Shown: positions 1 to 7,973 of the stretch, in pieces
Position numbering within the stretch: the first letter of the stretch is position 1
How the letters are laid out: every line of letters starts with the position of its first letter
Source: CAZJLP01 sp964546955
GTDB taxonomy: Bacteria > Verrucomicrobiota > Verrucomicrobiia > Opitutales > Opitutaceae
Reading direction: 5' to 3'
Assembly (NCBI GenBank): GCA_964546955.1
Contig: CAZJLP010000005.1
Span: 62,001-126,000, forward strand
Length of the DNA: 64,000 nt
Notes under the pieces: generated by a model
Told to the model about the DNA's origin: nothing
Database searches by the model: none
Seen by the model: the letters and a program-made list of their open reading frames with translations, nothing else
Made by a program: the position numbers and the translations under genes

Positions 1-522
1 CTCCGTATTACCGAGCGCCGCGTAACGTTGTCGATGCATGGCCGCAACGCGTTCGACGGCTTCTTCCCAGGTTTCCCGGCGCCCTTTATCCGGTTCGTAG
101 CGCGCGTAACGAGAGATAAACACGTAGTCTTGAAGACCGTTCACCGGGTAGCGGTTCAACCGTGCATCGCTCTTTCGTGCACGATAGAGGATGTACGCTT
201 TGGCTGCGGCGAATTCCCCTTCCGCCGCAAGCATCTTTTCGGTCAGGTCCTGGAGCTCGTCTGACGTCGGGGTGGTGCGTTTTTGGTAAAACAGTTCGCT
301 TGCCCATTCCACCGATTGCGCGATCGCCCGGGCGCGAGCGTAGTCGTCCTCGCAGAGGCCATAACGCTGGTCTTTCGAATGGCGCAGGGGATTGTCGATG
401 TCGCCATGACGTGCCGAAAAGAGCGCGAGCGACACGGAGCGCACGACTCGTTCGACATCGAACTGCGTAGACTGTCCGTCGCGTTTGATGACGGAACGGC
501 TTGGGGAGAGGATCGTGCTCAC
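1..522 (-). CDS. nrdJ: Adenosylcobalamin-dependent (class II) ribonucleotide reductase, N-terminal part (cut by window edge)
   Basis: Reading the minus strand from a GTG at 522 gives an open frame through position 1. The first ~40 residues form an ATP-cone-like allosteric domain beginning VIKRDGQSTQFDVERVVRSV. Near residue 135 comes a segment RYARYEPDKGRRETWEEAVERV, typical of the start of the catalytic barrel in class II (B12-dependent) reductases. The catalytic cysteines lie outside the window, so class II is an inference from this N-terminal pattern; the anaerobic NrdD class is the alternative. The start lies 18 bp after the DUF2249 stop, suggesting one transcript. No clear Shine-Dalgarno is visible. 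An oxygen-independent reductase fits the FNR-type box upstream of this gene pair. The other minus-strand frames here are low-complexity shadows. Confidence 0.72.
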   Translation of the reverse strand, partial: MSTILSPSRSVIKRDGQSTQFDVERVVRSVSLALFSARHGDIDNPLRHSKDQRYGLCEDDYARARAIAQSVEWASELFYQKRTTPTSDELQDLTEKMLAAEGEFAAAKAYILYRARKSDARLNRYPVNGLQDYVFISRYARYEPDKGRRETWEEAVERVAAMHRQRYAALGNTE

Positions 523-539
523 GGGGCAAGTCGCTAGGG

Positions 540-800
540 TTACGCAGCCTTCACGCGGGTTATTTTGACCGCAAAAAGCGACGGACCTTTCTCGAGGTAG
601 GTCCATTCGAACTGATTGGGGTACTCCGCCTGAAACTGATAGCGAAGCGGAATAGGGTCGTGATCGTTTTTCAGGATGAAGAAATCTCCAAGCGGAAGCT
701 TCTCCCAGCGCTGTAGAATCAGGGCGTGCTTGACCGAGCAGGGTATGCTGACGACATCGAAGATCTTATCGACGGGAATGGAGGCCATTTGAGTGGGCAT
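540..800 (-). CDS. DUF2249 domain protein
   Basis: A small soluble protein of 86 aa from ATG at 800; an in-frame ATG at 860 would add 20 unconserved residues. The pattern ILQRWEKLPLGDFFILKNDH-DPIPLRYQFQAEYPNQFEW matches the DUF2249 fold (small, SirA/TusA-like; exact biochemistry unknown), often found beside denitrification and haem-copper genes. It is followed after 18 bp by the ribonucleotide reductase. A 14-bp FNR-type palindrome at 899-912 lies upstream, so anaerobic induction is likely. Function is inferred from context only. Confidence 0.72.
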   Translation of the reverse strand: MPTQMASIPVDKIFDVVSIPCSVKHALILQRWEKLPLGDFFILKNDHDPIPLRYQFQAEYPNQFEWTYLEKGPSLFAVKITRVKAA

Positions 801-898
801 GACGGAGTGGATGGAACGTATGGGTTGAGTGTGCGGCGGTTCGCTGCACGGCGAACCCACGAACTGAGGTACGATATCAGCAATGGTCCCGTGGAACC

Positions 899-912
899 TT
901 GACGCCGATCAA
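899..912 (-). promoter_or_regulatory. FNR/Dnr-type box upstream of the DUF2249-RNR pair
   Basis: TTGACGCCGATCAA matches the CRP/FNR-family consensus TTGAT-N4-ATCAA at nine of ten positions. It lies about 100 bp upstream of the DUF2249 ATG at 800 (about 45 bp from the alternative ATG at 860) and just downstream of the stop of the other DUF2249 gene. It could therefore provide a separate anaerobic promoter for the reductase pair. No regulator gene is in the window. Confidence 0.6.
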
Positions 913-963
913 TAATCCGGCGCTTTTCTTGCGATTATCTGCGCATCGCTTGGCGCGCCGAGA

Positions 964-1203
964 TCACGTTGATTCTCGGGTGAAATAAGTTTCCCACGTT
1001 CCATCCGACAACCTCTCGGGGCGAGCAGAAAAACCCTCGTTTTTCAGCAACTCGATCAAAGGCGACGGCAGAAAAGGTGAGCTCAACTTGAGGCCCTCGG
1101 CAGGTTTAAGGCTGTCGACTTCGCGTCGAATGGCGGCGAAGGGCTCTCCTCCCTGCTTGAAAAGCGGCCGAACATCGAGAGGGCGATAACGGGTCGTGCT
1201 CAT
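964..1203 (-). CDS. DUF2249 domain protein (second copy)
   Basis: This 79-aa protein has the pattern PLFKQGGEPFAAIRREVDSLKPAEGLKLSSPFLPSPLIELLKNEGF followed by a short beta hairpin, matching DUF2249. Its ATG at 1203 overlaps the TGA of the upstream cupin gene (ATGA), so it is probably translationally coupled to it. It is the last gene of the SCO-cupin-DUF2249 run. A paralogous DUF2249 gene sits 160 bp downstream behind an FNR-type box. Family biochemistry is unknown; the setting next to nos genes suggests a role in nitrogen-oxide respiration. Confidence 0.72.
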   Translation of the reverse strand: MSTTRYRPLDVRPLFKQGGEPFAAIRREVDSLKPAEGLKLSSPFLPSPLIELLKNEGFSARPERLSDGTWETYFTREST

Positions 1204-1553
1204 GATGCGAGCGGCTCTGCCTCGGAGAGAGTGAGCAACATGGAGAAGCGACCGCGAGCACGAACCGAGTGAGACGCGCCCGGCGGCAACGAAAGAAGTT
1301 CGCCTGTTTTAAGATCATAGTTCTTTCCCCAGACTTTGAAGTCGCATTCTCCGCTCAAGACGTGGACCAAAGCATGTCTCGGAGTGGAGTGATCGGTGAG
1401 CTCCTGGCCATCGTCGAAAGCGAAAAGCGTGACCCGAGCCGACGACGTCGCGAATAGCGTGCGGCTGACGATGCCTTTCGGGGCAAAGGTGGTTTCAGTG
1501 GGCAATGCGATTCTTATCGCTTCGGGACTGTTGAGTAGCGGTTTCTCTTTCAT
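1200..1553 (-). CDS. Small cupin-domain protein
   Basis: The 117-aa product from ATG 1553 is a single-domain cupin: DHSTPRHALVHVLSGECDFKVWG gives cupin motif 1 and GELLSLPPGASHSVRA motif 2. Candidate metal ligands are the His residues in DHSTPRHA and the His of PGASHSV. The start overlaps the SCO gene stop (ATGA) and the end overlaps the next DUF2249 start (ATGA), so three genes are tightly coupled. Cupins of this size are often metal sensors or small-molecule binders; the substrate cannot be told. Frames upstream of 1553 are shadows within the SCO gene. Confidence 0.75.
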   Translation of the reverse strand: MKEKPLLNSPEAIRIALPTETTFAPKGIVSRTLFATSSARVTLFAFDDGQELTDHSTPRHALVHVLSGECDFKVWGKNYDLKTGELLSLPPGASHSVRARGRFSMLLTLSEAEPLAS

Positions 1554-2521
1554 GGGAGTGGGAGGGAGGAAGTCTTGTTCATGGCCGCGATCGATGCGGC
1601 TTTCGGGAGGGTGGTGGAGTGAATCGCGGTCAGCACTTCGTCCACTGACCAGCCATTGCCTCGCCAGATTTTGACGATCGTTCCATTGCCGTCGATCAGG
1701 GCAGTACAAAGGCCGTGCGATATCGTTCCGCTCTCCTTGCGAGTGTAGACGGAAAACTGAGCCGTCAGCCGATCCATCTGCTCTTTCGTGCCTGAGGCGA
1801 ATCGCCACGTCGTAAATTCGCTCGCGAACGCCGACCCGTACAATGTGAGCATCTCGGGGGTATCGAACTCGGGGTCGAAGCTGATGCTCATGAGCTGGGT
1901 GAGCTCCCGAATCTCGCCCGGACCTTCCTGCAGCCTTTTGTTGAGCGCACTGAAGTTTTTGCTCAGGAGCGGGCAGAAGTCCGGCACCGGACAGCGGGTA
2001 AAGATAAAGGTGACCAGGAGCGACTTTCCGCGAAAGGCGTCGAGCGTGACGGCCGCGCCCGTTTGGTCATAGAGGGTGAACGGTGGAACAGCATCGCCTT
2101 CGGCGAGACGTTTGATGCCTCGCAATTCCGTGGACTCGGCAGCCGTAGTGCTCACCGGGATTGTGACCTGCCGCGCCGGGATCTTCCGAAGATTGCGAAT
2201 GTAGGACTTGTCCTCGCCGACGACAAAGTCGAAGGCCAGCGCGTCATTGACGGCGAAACCTTTCGGACGACCCGGTTTCTCGAGGTAAAATGGCATTGTC
2301 ATGGCCGGCATGAATCCGGGTATGGCTTCATGCTCGATGACCAGGGTGCCATCTGCGTCGTCGAATTCTCGAAGAAATCCTTCGACGGCAAAAACCCGTT
2401 CGTTCGCTTTGGCCACGCTCGGGGTCGAAGTTGAGAGGGTCGCGAGATACCGGTAGCCGGCCACACCGGCCGTGCCGAGTACGACGCCCGCGATCGCGAT
2501 CCAGGACTTGATAGCTTTCAT
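1550..2521 (-). CDS. Membrane-anchored CusF-like / SCO1-SenC fusion copper protein
   Basis: From ATG 2521 the 323-aa product has an N-terminal membrane anchor (residues ~5-28), a CusF-like copper-binding domain (~42-115; HEAIPGFMPAMTMPF gives H64, M71, M74, M76), then a thioredoxin-fold SCO domain (~145-305). The SCO cysteines are C177 and C183, a Cx5C spacing (CPVPDFC) instead of the usual Cx3C, and H269 (SHGLCTALID) supplies the copper His. SCO proteins deliver copper to CuA sites; NosZ and cytochrome oxidase both have CuA. The gene is divergent from the cupredoxin-nosZ operon across a 317-bp region with FNR-type sites, so it probably matures NosZ. It heads the coupled cupin-DUF2249 operon. 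Confidence 0.85.
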   Translation of the reverse strand: MKAIKSWIAIAGVVLGTAGVAGYRYLATLSTSTPSVAKANERVFAVEGFLREFDDADGTLVIEHEAIPGFMPAMTMPFYLEKPGRPKGFAVNDALAFDFVVGEDKSYIRNLRKIPARQVTIPVSTTAAESTELRGIKRLAEGDAVPPFTLYDQTGAAVTLDAFRGKSLLVTFIFTRCPVPDFCPLLSKNFSALNKRLQEGPGEIRELTQLMSISFDPEFDTPEMLTLYGSAFASEFTTWRFASGTKEQMDRLTAQFSVYTRKESGTISHGLCTALIDGNGTIVKIWRGNGWSVDEVLTAIHSTTLPKAASIAAMNKTSSLPLP

Positions 2522-2557
2522 ACGTGAGCAGTGTAGCTGCGGAAACGCGGGCTGACC

Positions 2558-2571
2558 TTGATCCAAGGCAA
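2558..2571 (-). promoter_or_regulatory. Imperfect FNR-type site upstream of the SCO operon
   Basis: TTGATCCAAGGCAA keeps the left half-site of TTGAT-N4-ATCAA but only three of five bases in the right half. It lies about 37 bp upstream of the SCO ATG at 2521. The arrangement mirrors the better box serving the nos operon on the other strand. It is tentative on its own. Confidence 0.35.
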
Positions 2572-2787
2572 GGAAATGTGGAGTTGCCGGTCCAAGGAAG
2601 GATCGAGGCCTGAGGGTAGGGCCCGGCGTCTCGACTCGCCGTCGTGTGCGGTAGATGTAGCCAGAAAGTTCTTCTCGCAGCGCCGGACGGCATACGCACG
2701 CGAAGCATGGGGTGGTGGCTCCCGCTTTGACGGCTCGGCGAGACGCCTCGCCCCGTTCGAGCCGTTTCGAGCCTAACGCGCAATCCC

Positions 2788-2801
2788 TTGATCCCCGTCA
2801 A
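2788..2801 (+). promoter_or_regulatory. FNR/Dnr-type box of the nos operon
   Basis: TTGATCCCCGTCAA matches TTGAT-N4-ATCAA at nine of ten positions. Its centre (2794.5) is 44.5 bp upstream of the cupredoxin ATG at 2839. A class II FNR promoter (site at -41.5) would put the -10 near 2824-2829, where TAACCT occurs, and the start of transcription only a few bases before the ATG. This suggests oxygen-sensitive or nitrogen-oxide control of the nos genes. Confidence 0.65.
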
Positions 2802-2838
2802 GGAATTGAGACGGGGTCTCGGCTAACCTCGCGGCGTC

Positions 2839-3303
2839 ATGAAACCTCTACGCGTTCTCCTCGCCCTGGGTCTTGCTCCCGCGGCGGTTCTTTATCTCAC
2901 CGGGTGTGGCGATTCGCGCTCGGTCTCGACTTCGACCGCGGAAGCGGCTGCTTCCGCGCAATCCGCAGCTCCAACGGGCAACATCGTGGAGGTGAAGATG
3001 CGCGGAACGGCTACCGGCTTTTTCTTCGAGCCTAAAGAGATCACCGTTCGCCGAGGCGATACCGTGCGCTGGAAGCTGATCGACGGGGCGCCGCACAACG
3101 TGAGTTTTCTCAACCAACCGATGCCCGATGGGGCGAAGCTCATCCTGGAAAACAAGGGCAAGCTGATCGGCGCCTTTCTCCAGATTCCCGGACAGTCCGC
3201 CGACATCACTTTTGACGACAAGTACCCGCTGGGAGACTACACGTATGTGTGCGATCCCCACGCCCCCCTGGGCATGAAGGCGACCATCAAGCTCGTCGAA
3301 TAA
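2839..3303 (+). CDS. Lipoprotein type I copper protein (cupredoxin)
   Basis: This 154-aa protein has a lipoprotein signal with lipobox LTGC (C23), a ~25-residue Ala/Ser/Thr-rich linker and a plastocyanin-like domain. Type I copper ligands are visible: H86 (PHNVSF), C138, H141 and M146 (CDPHAPLGM). It is the first gene behind the FNR-type box and ends 10 bp before nosZ. It is therefore likely the membrane-tethered electron donor to N2O reductase, in place of a cytochrome c. It could alternatively be a copper donor, but the complete type I site favours electron transfer. No Shine-Dalgarno stands out, in line with the very short predicted leader. Confidence 0.88.
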   Translation: MKPLRVLLALGLAPAAVLYLTGCGDSRSVSTSTAEAAASAQSAAPTGNIVEVKMRGTATGFFFEPKEITVRRGDTVRWKLIDGAPHNVSFLNQPMPDGAKLILENKGKLIGAFLQIPGQSADITFDDKYPLGDYTYVCDPHAPLGMKATIKLVE

Positions 3304-3313
3304 CCTGCCACCC

Positions 3314-5227
3314 ATGAAAAATCGTTCCCTCACGACCAAGATCACGCTCCTTCTTGGATCCGTAGCCATCGCCGGAGCAATCATCGCAGGCTGCAATCGC
3401 AATGCGGCCTCGACTCGTAACGCTTCGGCCAAGAATCAAAGCCTGGCAGAACAATCTTTCGTAGCGCCGGGAAAACTGGACGACTACTATCTATTCTACT
3501 CGGGCGGTCATTCAGGTCAGGTGTACGTCGCCGGCGTGCCGTCCATGCGGCACATCTCGACCATCCCGGTCTTCGCGCCGTATCCGGCGACGGGCTACGG
3601 CTTCGACGAGGAGTCCAAGCACATGCTCGGCGGATTCACCTGGGGCGACGTTCACCATCCGGCGTTGTCGCAGAGCTCGAGCAAGTACGACGGCCGCTGG
3701 CTGTTCGTGAATGACAATGCCAACAACCGTGTCGCGCGGATCGATCTGCGCGACTTCAAGACCAAGCAGATCCTCGGCCCGATCCCGAACTGCTCGGGCA
3801 GTCACGCCTCCTCGTTCGTCACGGAGAACACGGAATACCTATTCGTCTCGTCCCGGTTCTCGATTCCGCTGCCCAAGGGACGCGTCGCCGATCCGAAGGA
3901 CTACGCTAAGGAGTACAACGGTGTGATCTCGGCCATTTCCGTCGACCCGAAGAGCGGCGAGATGAAGGTCGCCTGGCAGGTGCTCATGCCTCCGTTTAAT
4001 TTCGATCTGGCGTCCACCGGAAAGGGACCGAGTAGCGGCTGGGTCTTCTTCACTTCGTACAACAGCGAAATGGCGGGGGACGTGTTGGAAGTGAATTCCA
4101 CTCAGGGCGACAAGGACCTCGGCGTGGCCCTCAATTGGAAAGCCGTCGCGGCGGCCGCCGCCGCTGGCAAGGGCGAAATGATGGACGGTGTTCGCGTGCT
4201 CAAGGCCGCGGACGTAACCGGCTCGGTCTTCCTGCTGCCAATCGGAAAATCGCCGCACGGCATGGACGTTGACCCGACCGGCCAGTGGATCGTCGCCGGC
4301 GGCAAGCTGCAGCCCACCGCGACCGTCTACAACATGAGCAAGATCAAGACGGCCATCGAGACAAAGAACTTCACCGGCGAGAATGCCGGCTTCCCGATCC
4401 TGCGGTACGATGCCGTGATGGAGGGCGAAGTGCCGGTCGGCCTCGGCCCCCTGCATACGCAGTACGACGGCCGTGGCTACGCCTACACGTCGCTCTATGT
4501 GGAATCGACCGTGGCCAAGTGGAAGCTGCCGCCGTGGACGGACGAGGAGCGAAAGAAGCTCGATAAGATCGTCGTCGATAAGATCGATGTGCACTTCAAC
4601 ATCGGCCACCTCGTGGCTGGCGCGAGCGACACGGACAAGCCGTACGGCACGTACCTGGTCGCGATGAACAAGCTGTCCAAAGGCCGCCACCTCAGCGTCG
4701 GCCCGGCCCAGCCTGAATCCAGCCAGCTGATCGACATCAGCGGACCGAAGATGGTCATGGTGGCGGAAGCGTTCACCGAGCCGGAGCCGCATTTCGCGCA
4801 GCTCGTGAAGGCCGACGTCATCAAGAGCATCGAGGTGTACCCGAAGGACGAGAACAAGAATCCGGACGCCGTGTGGGAAATGGCCAAGGCCGGCTCCAAG
4901 CGGGAAGGCAAGACCGTGACCGTTTCCATGATCGGCGTCCGCAGCCGCTTCATCCCCGAGAAGATCGAAGCCGAGGTCGGCGACGAACTGATCGTGCACC
5001 TGACCAACATCGAGCAGGTGAGCGACATGATCCACGGCTTCGCCATCGCGGAACACAACTTGAACATCGTCATCGATCCCGGCGAAACCAAGACCGCCCG
5101 GATCAAGCTGACGAAGGCAGGGGTGTTTCCCTTCTATTGCACGAACTTCTGCTCGGCCCTCCACCAGGAGATGCAGGGAAATCTCGTCGTGAAACCGGCG
5201 ACGGTCGCCATGTCCAGCAAGCCATAA
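3314..5227 (+). CDS. nosZ: Nitrous-oxide reductase, clade II (Sec-exported)
   Basis: This enzyme reduces N2O to N2 in the periplasm. The 637-aa product has an N-terminal beta-propeller with CuZ histidines (H66 in GGHSGQ; H114 and H115 in GDVHHPALS) and a C-terminal cupredoxin with CuA ligands C609, C613, H617 and M620 (CTNFCSALHQEM). The signal peptide lacks a twin-arginine motif and ends IIAGC, so clade II Sec export is clear and C27 may be a lipidation site. Upstream is the cupredoxin lipoprotein (10-bp gap) and downstream nosB, after a strong hairpin. Long antisense ORFs across this gene are codon-bias shadows. Confidence 0.97.
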   Translation: MKNRSLTTKITLLLGSVAIAGAIIAGCNRNAASTRNASAKNQSLAEQSFVAPGKLDDYYLFYSGGHSGQVYVAGVPSMRHISTIPVFAPYPATGYGFDEESKHMLGGFTWGDVHHPALSQSSSKYDGRWLFVNDNANNRVARIDLRDFKTKQILGPIPNCSGSHASSFVTENTEYLFVSSRFSIPLPKGRVADPKDYAKEYNGVISAISVDPKSGEMKVAWQVLMPPFNFDLASTGKGPSSGWVFFTSYNSEMAGDVLEVNSTQGDKDLGVALNWKAVAAAAAAGKGEMMDGVRVLKAADVTGSVFLLPIGKSPHGMDVDPTGQWIVAGGKLQPTATVYNMSKIKTAIETKNFTGENAGFPILRYDAVMEGEVPVGLGPLHTQYDGRGYAYTSLYVESTVAKWKLPPWTDEERKKLDKIVVDKIDVHFNIGHLVAGASDTDKPYGTYLVAMNKLSKGRHLSVGPAQPESSQLIDISGPKMVMVAEAFTEPEPHFAQLVKADVIKSIEVYPKDENKNPDAVWEMAKAGSKREGKTVTVSMIGVRSRFIPEKIEAEVGDELIVHLTNIEQVSDMIHGFAIAEHNLNIVIDPGETKTARIKLTKAGVFPFYCTNFCSALHQEMQGNLVVKPATVAMSSKP

Positions 5228-5260
5228 GAGCGACTGTGTTAGTGCGCTAGTGCAATGACC

Positions 5261-5289
5261 GGCCGCCCCTGCCCGAAACAGGGGCGGCC
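5261..5289 (+). other. Strong hairpin between nosZ and nosB
   Basis: Perfect 11-bp arms (GGCCGCCCCTG / CAGGGGCGGCC) flank a 7-base loop in the 79-bp nosZ-nosB gap. No T-run follows, so it is not a classical intrinsic terminator. It probably protects the nosZ 3' end or reduces read-through, giving more NosZ than accessory proteins. Confidence 0.6.
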
Positions 5290-5306
5290 CTTCCCCCCAA
5301 CCCGTC

Positions 5307-5942
5307 ATGACACGCTTCCTCCAACGAGAATACCGCTTCCTCTTCACGCCGCTGAATGGGAAGTCCCGGCTGTTCCTGGTGCTGGGAGCGCTCTGTGTGG
5401 CCGCTTCCTTTTTCTGGCCGCTCTGGCAGATTCGCCTGGTGGCGGTGCAGTACCCGGAGGGACTGACGATGGAGATCTATTCGCACAAGCTCGTGGGCGG
5501 GAACCGCGGGCACGACATCCACGAGATCAACCTGCTCAATCACTACATCGGCATGAAACCGATCGCGGAGGCCGACTTCGTAGAGATGAGGTGGATCCCG
5601 TTCGCCCTCGGCCTGTTCATCCTGCTGAGCCTGCGTTCGGCGGTGCTGGGCCTGATGAGCAGCCTGATCGATGTGCTCTCCCTGTTTACTTACTTCGGCC
5701 TGTTCTCGCTGGGGACATTTTATTACCGGCTCTACACGTACGGCCACCAGCTGGACCCGAAGGCGCCGATCAAGATCGAACCGTTCACGCCCCCCATCAT
5801 CGGGAGCAACAAGCTGGCCAACTTCACCGAGCACAGCTACCCGCAGGAAGCCTCCTACTGCCTGCTTGCGTTCTTCGTCTGCCTGCTGCTTGCGATCTGG
5901 TTCTCCCGAAAGGAAACATGGACACCCGGCTCTATCGTCTGA
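5307..5942 (+). CDS. nosB: NosB, clade II nos membrane protein
   Basis: This 211-aa integral membrane protein has predicted spans near residues 22-45, 97-117, 120-143 and 185-203, with a periplasmic loop between the first two. Genes of this type directly follow nosZ in clade II clusters and are absent from clade I clusters, the basis for the name. The exact step is not well established; a role in N2O reductase maturation or electron delivery is assumed. It lies 79 bp after nosZ and its end overlaps the start of nosD by 25 bp. Confidence 0.85.
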   Translation: MTRFLQREYRFLFTPLNGKSRLFLVLGALCVAASFFWPLWQIRLVAVQYPEGLTMEIYSHKLVGGNRGHDIHEINLLNHYIGMKPIAEADFVEMRWIPFALGLFILLSLRSAVLGLMSSLIDVLSLFTYFGLFSLGTFYYRLYTYGHQLDPKAPIKIEPFTPPIIGSNKLANFTEHSYPQEASYCLLAFFVCLLLAIWFSRKETWTPGSIV

Positions 5943-7258
5943 GCGCCCCACTCGTCGCTCTCCGCCTCGGCTGCGGTCTGGCTGTCCCGGGCCTTTTCGG
6001 CGCGACGCTGCAGGAAAGGATCGCGGCGGCTCAGCCGGGGCAAACCATCGTGGTCGAAGGCGGAACGCATGCCGGTCCGCTGACCGTTGACCGGCCGATC
6101 CGACTGATCGGGAAGGGGAGCCCTGTTGTCCTGGGAGACGGCTGGGACCACGTCATCAAGGTGCGTGCGCCAGACGTCACGGTGGAAGGCTTCACCGTCC
6201 GGCGCTCGGGCCTCGATCTGCAGAAGGATCACGCGGGCATCCACGTCACGGGCGACCGCGCCGTGCTTCGCCGAAACCGGATCGAAGACAGCCTGCATGG
6301 GATCTACATCCGCCAGGCCAACGAGGTCCTGCTGGAAGGCAATGACGTGGACGGCTCGCCCATCGCACGCCCCGTGCTGCCCGCGCCCGCGGGAACTCCT
6401 GGTGGCGAGACGGTGAGCGGGGAGAATTGCGAGATCGACCTGGACCAGAACAGGCGCGGCAACGGCCTGCATCTCTGGAACAGCCGCGGACACCGCATCG
6501 TCGGCAACCGTATTCGTCAGACGCGGGACGGCATCTATTTTTCGTTCGTGAATGACTCGACCGTAAGCGGCAACGACATCGCGGAAGTGCGCTACGGCCT
6601 GCACTACATGTATTCCGACCGAAACCGCTTCTATGCGAATTCGTTCGAAAGAAACGTGGGTGGCGCCGCGGTGATGTACTCTCGGGAAGTCGTGCTGGAA
6701 CAGAACACCTTTCGCGACCACGTGGGGCACCGCGGCTACGGGATCCTTTTTCTCTCGGCGGACTTTTGTTGCATCACGGACAATACGGTCGAACGCAACA
6801 GCGCGGGCCTCTTTCTGCAGAACGGGAATCTCAACCGGACCACCGGAAACCGGATCGTGCAGAACTACATCGGCCTCCGGATGCATCCCAGCTGCTATGA
6901 CAACGTCGTGGCGGGAAATTCCTTCGAGTCGAACCTGCACCAGGTCGATCTCGCGGGCGGTCGCAACATGGGAAATCGCTTCGACGAAAATGGACGCGGC
7001 AATTACTGGAGTGCCGCGGCGCGCGTCGATCTCGACCGAAACGGCGTGAGCGAACTGCCGCACCACGAGATCGATCTCCTCGGTGACCGCCGGCGTGAGT
7101 TCCCCTGGATCGCCTACCTGTCGGGCAGTCCCGCGCTCTCGACGCTCGAGTACGCGCTCAAGCGCGCACCGCTCCCGGAGGTCGACCACGTCACCGATCG
7201 CAAACCCCTCATGCAACCCGGCCTGCCTCCCATGGCCACAACCTCCCTGACGCCGTGA
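5918..7258 (+). CDS. nosD: NosD, periplasmic copper-site maturation protein
   Basis: The 446-aa product starts at ATG 5918, preceded by a good ribosome site (AAAGGAAAC). A signal peptide ends near residue 27. The rest is a right-handed beta-helix with repeated segments (LEGNDV, IVGNRI, VSGNDI, FYANSF, VLEQNTF, ITDNTV), the CASH/NosD family. NosD works with the NosFY ABC transporter to assemble the CuZ cluster. It overlaps nosB by 25 bp and its TGA overlaps the nosF GTG. The frame stays open upstream of 5918, but that part is a shadow of nosB. Confidence 0.94.
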   Translation: MDTRLYRLSAPLVALRLGCGLAVPGLFGATLQERIAAAQPGQTIVVEGGTHAGPLTVDRPIRLIGKGSPVVLGDGWDHVIKVRAPDVTVEGFTVRRSGLDLQKDHAGIHVTGDRAVLRRNRIEDSLHGIYIRQANEVLLEGNDVDGSPIARPVLPAPAGTPGGETVSGENCEIDLDQNRRGNGLHLWNSRGHRIVGNRIRQTRDGIYFSFVNDSTVSGNDIAEVRYGLHYMYSDRNRFYANSFERNVGGAAVMYSREVVLEQNTFRDHVGHRGYGILFLSADFCCITDNTVERNSAGLFLQNGNLNRTTGNRIVQNYIGLRMHPSCYDNVVAGNSFESNLHQVDLAGGRNMGNRFDENGRGNYWSAAARVDLDRNGVSELPHHEIDLLGDRRREFPWIAYLSGSPALSTLEYALKRAPLPEVDHVTDRKPLMQPGLPPMATTSLTP

Positions 7259-7971
7259 TCACCTTTGAAGGCATCTCCAAACGCTATGGCCGCACCACGG
7301 TACTGGAACGCGCTTCGTTCGAAGCGCGCGCGGGGGAAGTGACCCTGCTGACTGGGCCGAATGGCGCCGGCAAGTCGACGTCGCTCAAGATCATCGCCGG
7401 GCTGGTCCGCCCTGACGAAGGAAGCGTCCGTTTGTGCGACGTGGACCTCTTCCGCCAGCGCACCGCGGCGCTCGCGCATCTTTCCTACCTCCCGCAAACC
7501 GTCTCGTTTCACCCGGCGCTGACCCCGCGGCAGATCGTCAAATTTTATGCGCGCCTCCGGGGCGCGCGCGACGTGAAAGTCGACGCCTTGATCGGCTCCG
7601 TGGGGCTGGCGGATCGAATCGACGCACCGATCAAGGAGCTTTCCGGCGGTATGGTGCAGCGCATCGGCATTGCGGTGCTGCTCTTGCCTGATGCGCCGAT
7701 TCTCCTGCTCGACGAGCCCGGCATCAGCCTCGATCCGGAGTGGCGCGAGTGGCTGCAGGATGTTCTCCGGGCAGAAGCGGATCGCGGAAAGACCGTGCTC
7801 CTCACCACGCACTACGTTGGCGAATGGCAGCAGGCGGATCGCGAGCTCCGTTGCGAGAATGCGACGATCGGTGGCGCGCGCATCGAGGCGAAAGGAACAA
7901 GCAGTCCGTCCACCGCGGCCGCCGAGTCCGGCTTCAGCGACATCATCAGAGCCATCGCGAACGCAATCTGA
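7255..7971 (+). CDS. nosF: NosF, ABC transporter ATPase
   Basis: This 238-aa ATPase has Walker A GPNGAGKS (34-41), ABC signature LSGGM (129-133) and Walker B ILLLDE (149-154), with the H-loop in TTHYV. It begins with GTG at 7255 overlapping the nosD TGA, and nosY starts 2 bp after its stop, so the three genes are coupled. NosF energises NosY in CuZ maturation, probably by supplying sulfur or a conformational drive to NosD. Confidence 0.94.
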   Translation: MITFEGISKRYGRTTVLERASFEARAGEVTLLTGPNGAGKSTSLKIIAGLVRPDEGSVRLCDVDLFRQRTAALAHLSYLPQTVSFHPALTPRQIVKFYARLRGARDVKVDALIGSVGLADRIDAPIKELSGGMVQRIGIAVLLLPDAPILLLDEPGISLDPEWREWLQDVLRAEADRGKTVLLTTHYVGEWQQADRELRCENATIGGARIEAKGTSSPSTAAAESGFSDIIRAIANAI

Positions 7972-7973
7972 CC

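Larger units (their letters stand above)
2522..2838. other. Divergent control region between the SCO and nos operons
   Basis: This 317-bp region has no convincing gene. It holds FNR-type sites near both ends (2558-2571 and 2788-2801). In the middle, at 2730-2765, is a nested inverted repeat: outer arms ACGGCTC/GAGCCGT and inner arms GGCGAG/CTCGCC around a four-base loop. The repeat could separate the two promoters or act as a transcript end. Short ORFs here have no family features. Confidence 0.55.

Noticed and set aside
86..529. 147-aa minus-strand ORF at the left edge
   Set aside because: A different minus frame reads as ribonucleotide reductase over the same bases.
3839..5347. Long antisense ORF (502 aa) across nosZ
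   Set aside because: Codon-bias shadow of a clearly coding strand; no family pattern.
5855..7216. Long antisense ORF (453 aa) across nosD
   Set aside because: Shadow frame; nosD has motifs, ribosome site and coupling on the plus strand.
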